NCBI GenBank assembly: GCA_023415635.1 | Contig: JAEZJV010000079.1 | Coordinates: 62,001 to 126,000, forward strand | DNA from: Bacillota bacterium | Lineage (GTDB): Bacteria > Bacillota > Clostridia > Lachnospirales > Lachnospiraceae | Length of the DNA stretch: 64,000 nt | Direction of reading: 5' to 3' | Shown: positions 60,945 to 64,000 of the stretch, one piece after another | Layout of the letters: the number at the start of each line of letters is the position of its first letter | Position numbering within the stretch: position 1 is the stretch's first letter | Position numbers and translations under genes: made by a program | Notes under the pieces: generated by a model | Database searches by the model: none | What the model saw: only the letters and a program-made list of their open reading frames with translations | Told to the model about the DNA's origin: nothing

Positions 60945-63001
60945 CTACCGAGGGCCCTTACCCGGAAGATAATTGAGCGGAGCCTGACAGCTGTGGTTTT
61001 CGCAGATATAGTAGGTGGTACGGTCATTGATCATTTGATAATCCTTAAGATATTCCACCACCTGTTGCAGCTCGGGGGAATTCATTTCGGTCTGAACCAG
61101 AACGTTGGTATTGGGCTCATAATGCTCTGCCAGATAATCATATAGCTCACGGCAATCCTCTTTGTCCTGGATAATACAGATAATTTCCTTGGAGGGATAT
61201 AAAGTAAGAAGGAAGGCTGCCATGGAGAAGCAATAGCCGACTGGATAATCCTGAACCTGTCCGGCAAGGAAGCGAAGCTGCTTGCCGGAATATTCAAGCA
61301 GCCAATCCATAGTGGTGATATTGGCAAGGCGTTTTAAAGCGTAGCCAGCCACGGAGTTGCCGGAAGGAAGAGCTCCGTCATAAACCTCCTTCGGACGGTA
61401 GATTAACTGCTCTGCATCCTTAGAGTTCAGGAAAAAACCACCGTATTTATCATCCCAAAACAGCTCCAGCATCTGTCTCGCAAGACGGACGGCACGCTTA
61501 ATATATTTGATATCAAAGGTCACATCATATAGGGCTAACAAGGCCATGCAATAATAGGCATAGTCATCCAGGGAACCATAGTGGGCTGTGCTCCCGTCCC
61601 GATACCGCACATAGAGGCGTCCGGTCTCATCTGTCAATCGGGTATTTATGAACACCTCTGCCAGTCTGGCAATATCCGCATATTCCTTTTTGGAGAATAC
61701 TTTAGCGGCAGTAGCATAGGCAGTAATCATCAGCGCATTCCAGGAGGTAAGAATTTTATCATCCGTATGAATGCTTCTTCGGTTTCGCCGGTAATCATAC
61801 ATGGTAGCACACAATCTTACTACCTTTTCGTTATCAGATTTTAACTCAGTGGCTTTAATTAAGTTGGGAATAGAAAAACCTTCGAAGTTCCCCTCCTTGG
61901 TGATATCGAAATACTCGCAGAAGAAGGTGCCATCCTCCGAACCAAGAGCCTCTTTTATCTCATCCGGAGTAAAGATGTAGAACTTGCCCTCCGACCCTTC
62001 ACTGTCTGCGTCCTGCGCAGAATAGAAGCCACCCTCCTTATCTGTCATTTCTCTGCTGACATATTCAAGAATCTGCTCGGCGACCGTCTTATAGACGGCT
62101 TTCTTTGTGATCTGATAGGCTTCTGAATAAGTGATGGCTAGCATAGCATTATCATATAACATCTTTTCGAAGTGGGGAACCAGCCATCTGGCATCGGTTG
62201 AATAGCGGGCAAAGCCATAACCAATATGATCGTAGATACCACCCCGGTACATATGCATCAGGGTGTTCTCCACCATAAATAAGGCCTTTTCATCCGACTC
62301 CAGTGCCGAATAACGAAGTAAGAACATCAGCTTATGAGGTGTCGGAAACTTCGGCTCATTGCCGAAGCCGCCGTAATCATGATCAAAGCTTTGACTTAGC
62401 TGAGTAACCGCAATATCGACGATTTCCTTGGTAACTGGAGCGCTATCGGAGGAAGCTTCAAACTCTCTCTTCATAATATCCGCAAGCTGATCACCGGTCC
62501 GCAGGATGGAGGAAGGATTCTTTGCCCACTTCAGGGCAATCTGATCCAACAGCTCTACCAGTCCCAATATACCATACTGAGTATGTTTTGGGACATAGGT
62601 TGCTGCATAGAAGGGCTTCTGCTGGGGAGTCATAAGAATGGTCAGCGGCCATCCGCCATGGCCGGTGGTTGCCTGGCAGGTGTTCATATAGACAGTATCA
62701 ATATCCGGGCGTTCTTCCTTATCAACTTTAATGCAGACAAAGGATTCATTTAATATAGCCGCAACCTCAAAATCTTCAAAGGATTCATGTGCCATCACGT
62801 GGCACCAATGACAGGTACATTAAAGTAACCATGTCAGCTGTACCCAATAGAAAGGAAAATCGGCTTATTCTCGGTCTTAGCTTTTGTAAAAGCTTCTTCA
62901 CTCCACGGAAACCAGTTTACAGGATTATAAGCGTGTTGTAGAAGATAAGGCGACTTTTCATTACTCAATCTATTGGGTACTTTATTCTTAACAATAGTCA
63001 C
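60945..63001 (-). pseudogene. DUF255/thioredoxin-domain protein (YyaL/SPATA20-like), disrupted by insertion
   Basis: The gene reads from GTG 63001 (AAAGGAGT site) as VPNRLSNEKSPYLLQHAYNP and so on to FLSIGYS, then meets a stop; it resumes after base 62817 as CHWCHVMAHESFEDFEV. Removing the 20 bases at 62817-62836 restores GYSTCHWCHVMAHES, the family's thioredoxin-like active-site motif, and a continuous protein of about 678 residues. Downstream of the break, 617 codons are open, with the alpha/alpha-barrel part (GGWPLTILMTPQQKPFYAATYVP, YGGFGNEPKFPTPHKLM, DADSEGSEGKFY). Initiation at ATG 62798 could still give the barrel part without the Cys motif. Function of the family is unclear. The insertion looks recent or is an assembly error. 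Confidence 0.85.
62817..62836. other. 20-base quasi-palindromic insertion in DUF255 gene
   Basis: On the coding strand the inserted segment TGACATGGTTACTTTAATGT contains TGA in frame and shifts the frame (20 is not a multiple of three). Its first bases TGACATGGT nearly mirror the adjacent native ACCTGTCA (perfect complement would be TGACAGGT). This is the mark of a template-switch insertion rather than a transposon. Confidence 0.75.
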
Positions 63002-63154
63002 TTTGCATCAACTCCTTTCATAATAAATTTTTAAACAAGATGAAACGATAACTGGTCTCACTTGTCATGGATAAAATTACACCCTTAGTATTACACCGGA
63101 TGTTATTAACTATTTATATTCAATTATAATATTTGCTTCACCACCAGGTTATTG

Positions 63155-63169
63155 GTTTGTGACACAAAC
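63155..63169. repeat. Perfect palindrome GTTTGTG-A-CACAAAC
   Basis: A 7-bp arm palindrome with a single central base in the non-coding region 63002-63362, between the DUF255 pseudogene and the intron fragment. Possible operator; no regulator is nearby. Confidence 0.5.
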
Positions 63170-63201
63170 AGTAGCGGTCGATAAAGCTTTAACAATAGAA
63201 A

Positions 63202-63342
63202 GACTGATACACAATGGCATTTATGACTTGGCCATTGTATATCAGTCAGTTCACGTCAACTATTGAAAGCGCCGTGTACCGAACGGTACGCACGGTGCTG
63301 TGAGAGGACGGTGGTTTGTCACCGACTCCTAATCGAGTTATA
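63202..63342 (+). mobile_element. 3' fragment of a group II intron (domains V-VI)
   Basis: Domain V is recognisable at 63267-63300: AGCGCCGTGTACC, tetraloop GAAC, GGTACGCACGGTGCT, with the 2-base CG bulge and the AGC triad in the expected place; all other pairs hold, with one G-U. Domain VI follows (GGACGGTGGTTTGTCACCGACTCCTA, 63307-63332), with a branch-point-like A and a 3' end near 63335-63342. A 17-bp hairpin at 63202-63247 (GACTGATACACAATGGC arm) could be domain IV remains. No reverse transcriptase and no domains I-III fit between 63002 and 63200, so it is a truncated relic. The flanking 63002-63200 has no gene. Confidence 0.8.
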
Positions 63343-63362
63343 CGGGATGTTTTAGGTATAGA

Positions 63363-63926
63363 CTATTTCTTATATCCGCATTTAGGACACACACCGTTTT
63401 CGTTTAGTGTAATGCCGCATAACGGGCAGCGGTCTATAACCTTATGGGGTTCGTACTCTTCTGTAGCGCCGTTAACTCCGCTTGTAAATGTGATTTTTAC
63501 TATATTGAGTTTATCTTTTAATAAATCGTAAACTATTTTTATCATGCCTTCGACGGTCATTGTTTCTTTCGTAACTACTAAACGACATTGCGGATATGCT
63601 GTTGCAAGATCAGTCTTAAAAGCAGGACCTTTTTGCTTATTGGTTGGTGCACCGTTCTTAATGCCTTGTGCTTCGTAAACGTCTAGAATCGCGGGAAGCA
63701 ATGGATCATCTTCCCTTAAAACCAGTGCGTGATCAAAGTTTTGTAAAACTTCCCAGGCGGTTTTCCTAATTTCATTACATGGGAATACCATATTTACTCC
63801 CATATTAACAGTATCTTCAACTTCAATTGTAAGTACTCCCGTATGCCCATGTAAATATTGGGCTTCTCCTTTGAACCCAAAAAACCTGTGTGCATATTGC
63901 AAGTCTAAGGTAGTGAAGCTTCTCAT
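63363..63926 (-). CDS. 6-pyruvoyl-tetrahydropterin synthase / QueD-family protein with zinc ribbon
   Basis: A 187-residue protein of the PTPS/QueD fold. Zinc-ligand histidines are in AHRFF (residue 12 region) and LHGHTG. At the position of the catalytic Cys of QueD (C-x3-H-G-H) this protein has Ala (EAQYLHGH), with Glu next to it, so canonical 6-carboxytetrahydropterin synthase activity is doubtful; other PTPS subfamilies substitute this Cys. A C-terminal zinc ribbon (CPLCG...CPKCGYKK, about residues 166-187) is an unusual extension. ATG 63926 has AAGGAG. A TACGGG/CCCGTA hairpin (63952-63976) lies in its leader; I do not see a preQ1 riboswitch. Neighbours do not tell its role. Confidence 0.8.
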   Translation of the reverse strand: MRSFTTLDLQYAHRFFGFKGEAQYLHGHTGVLTIEVEDTVNMGVNMVFPCNEIRKTAWEVLQNFDHALVLREDDPLLPAILDVYEAQGIKNGAPTNKQKGPAFKTDLATAYPQCRLVVTKETMTVEGMIKIVYDLLKDKLNIVKITFTSGVNGATEEYEPHKVIDRCPLCGITLNENGVCPKCGYKK

Positions 63927-64000
63927 GATTATTCTCCTTATAGTCTATATTTACGGGGGTTATCTATGCTCCCGTATGCGCACATACTTGAGTTTAAGTT

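Noticed and set aside
63927..64000. preQ1 riboswitch upstream of the QueD-family gene
   Set aside because: Only a simple TACGGG/CCCGTA hairpin is visible; conserved preQ1 aptamer sequences are absent.
1..64000. tRNA, rRNA, CRISPR arrays or complete insertion sequences
   Set aside because: Searched by eye for cloverleaf and T-arm sequences, regularly spaced repeats and transposase motifs; none found. A covariance or repeat search would be more sensitive.

Overview
The window looks like chromosome of a strictly anaerobic, spore-forming, plant-polysaccharide-degrading Lachnospiraceae (a relative of Lachnoclostridium/Clostridium phytofermentans-type organisms). Reasons: AT-rich Gram-positive gene style with strong GGAGG ribosome sites and some TTG/GTG starts, [FeFe]-hydrogenase maturases, pyrophosphate-dependent phosphofructokinase, a GlgC/GlgD glycogen operon, a CotF-type spore coat protein, a GerMN lipoprotein and a large xylan/plant-glycoside block. 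The species is inference. No rRNA, tRNA, CRISPR array, intact insertion sequence or prophage was found.

Layout. 1-16.9 kb is housekeeping and accessory: a GDT1-type cation transporter (5' end outside the window), a 27-residue lysine-rich small gene with its own promoter and terminator, PPi-phosphofructokinase, a three-gene ABC-2 exporter operon behind a leader-peptide attenuator, a GNAT enzyme, MetF, a GerMN lipoprotein, an ATC-hydrolase-like protein, a DUF2087 regulator, an orphan membrane protein, an unidentified leader RNA, then hydE-hydG-hydF and a second GNAT. 17-27 kb holds a WG-repeat lipid-side protein, a CDP-alcohol phosphatidyltransferase and the glycogen operon glgB-glgC-glgD-glgA-glgA2. 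27-33 kb holds a CotF protein, a chemoreceptor, a diguanylate cyclase and a MutS2-like ATPase that lacks Smr and sits behind a leader peptide plus several terminator-like hairpins.

33.6-55.4 kb is carbohydrate uptake and breakdown. Part one: MarR, GH43 beta-xylosidase/arabinofuranosidase, LacI, an ABC sugar importer, an apiosidase-like (DUF5060-DUF4038-DUF5605) glycosidase, a second close LacI paralogue, a fucose-isomerase-fold enzyme, a split transketolase and an FGGY kinase. The isomerase, kinase and two-subunit transketolase are the same enzyme classes as the known D-apiose route, and the glycosidase has the apiosidase-type fold, so I propose an apiose-glycoside utilisation locus (inference). 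Part two: an AraC regulator divergent from GH3 beta-xylosidase, GH67 alpha-glucuronidase and a fructuronate-reductase-type dehydrogenase, a set that takes apart (methyl)glucuronoxylan oligosaccharides in the cytoplasm.

55.5-64 kb: a Bce-like two-component system with a one-helix kinase and its ABC transporter, with a TTACA-N4-TGTAA site upstream of the transporter; a DUF255 thioredoxin-domain gene broken by a 20-base quasi-palindromic insertion in its active-site motif; an orphan 3' end of a group II intron (domains V-VI); and a divergent 6-pyruvoyl-tetrahydropterin-synthase-family protein with a C-terminal zinc ribbon.

Most promising for follow-up are the MutS2-like gene under apparent ribosome-mediated attenuation, the proposed apiose locus, the matching attenuator of the ABC exporter, and the unassigned RNA upstream of hydE.
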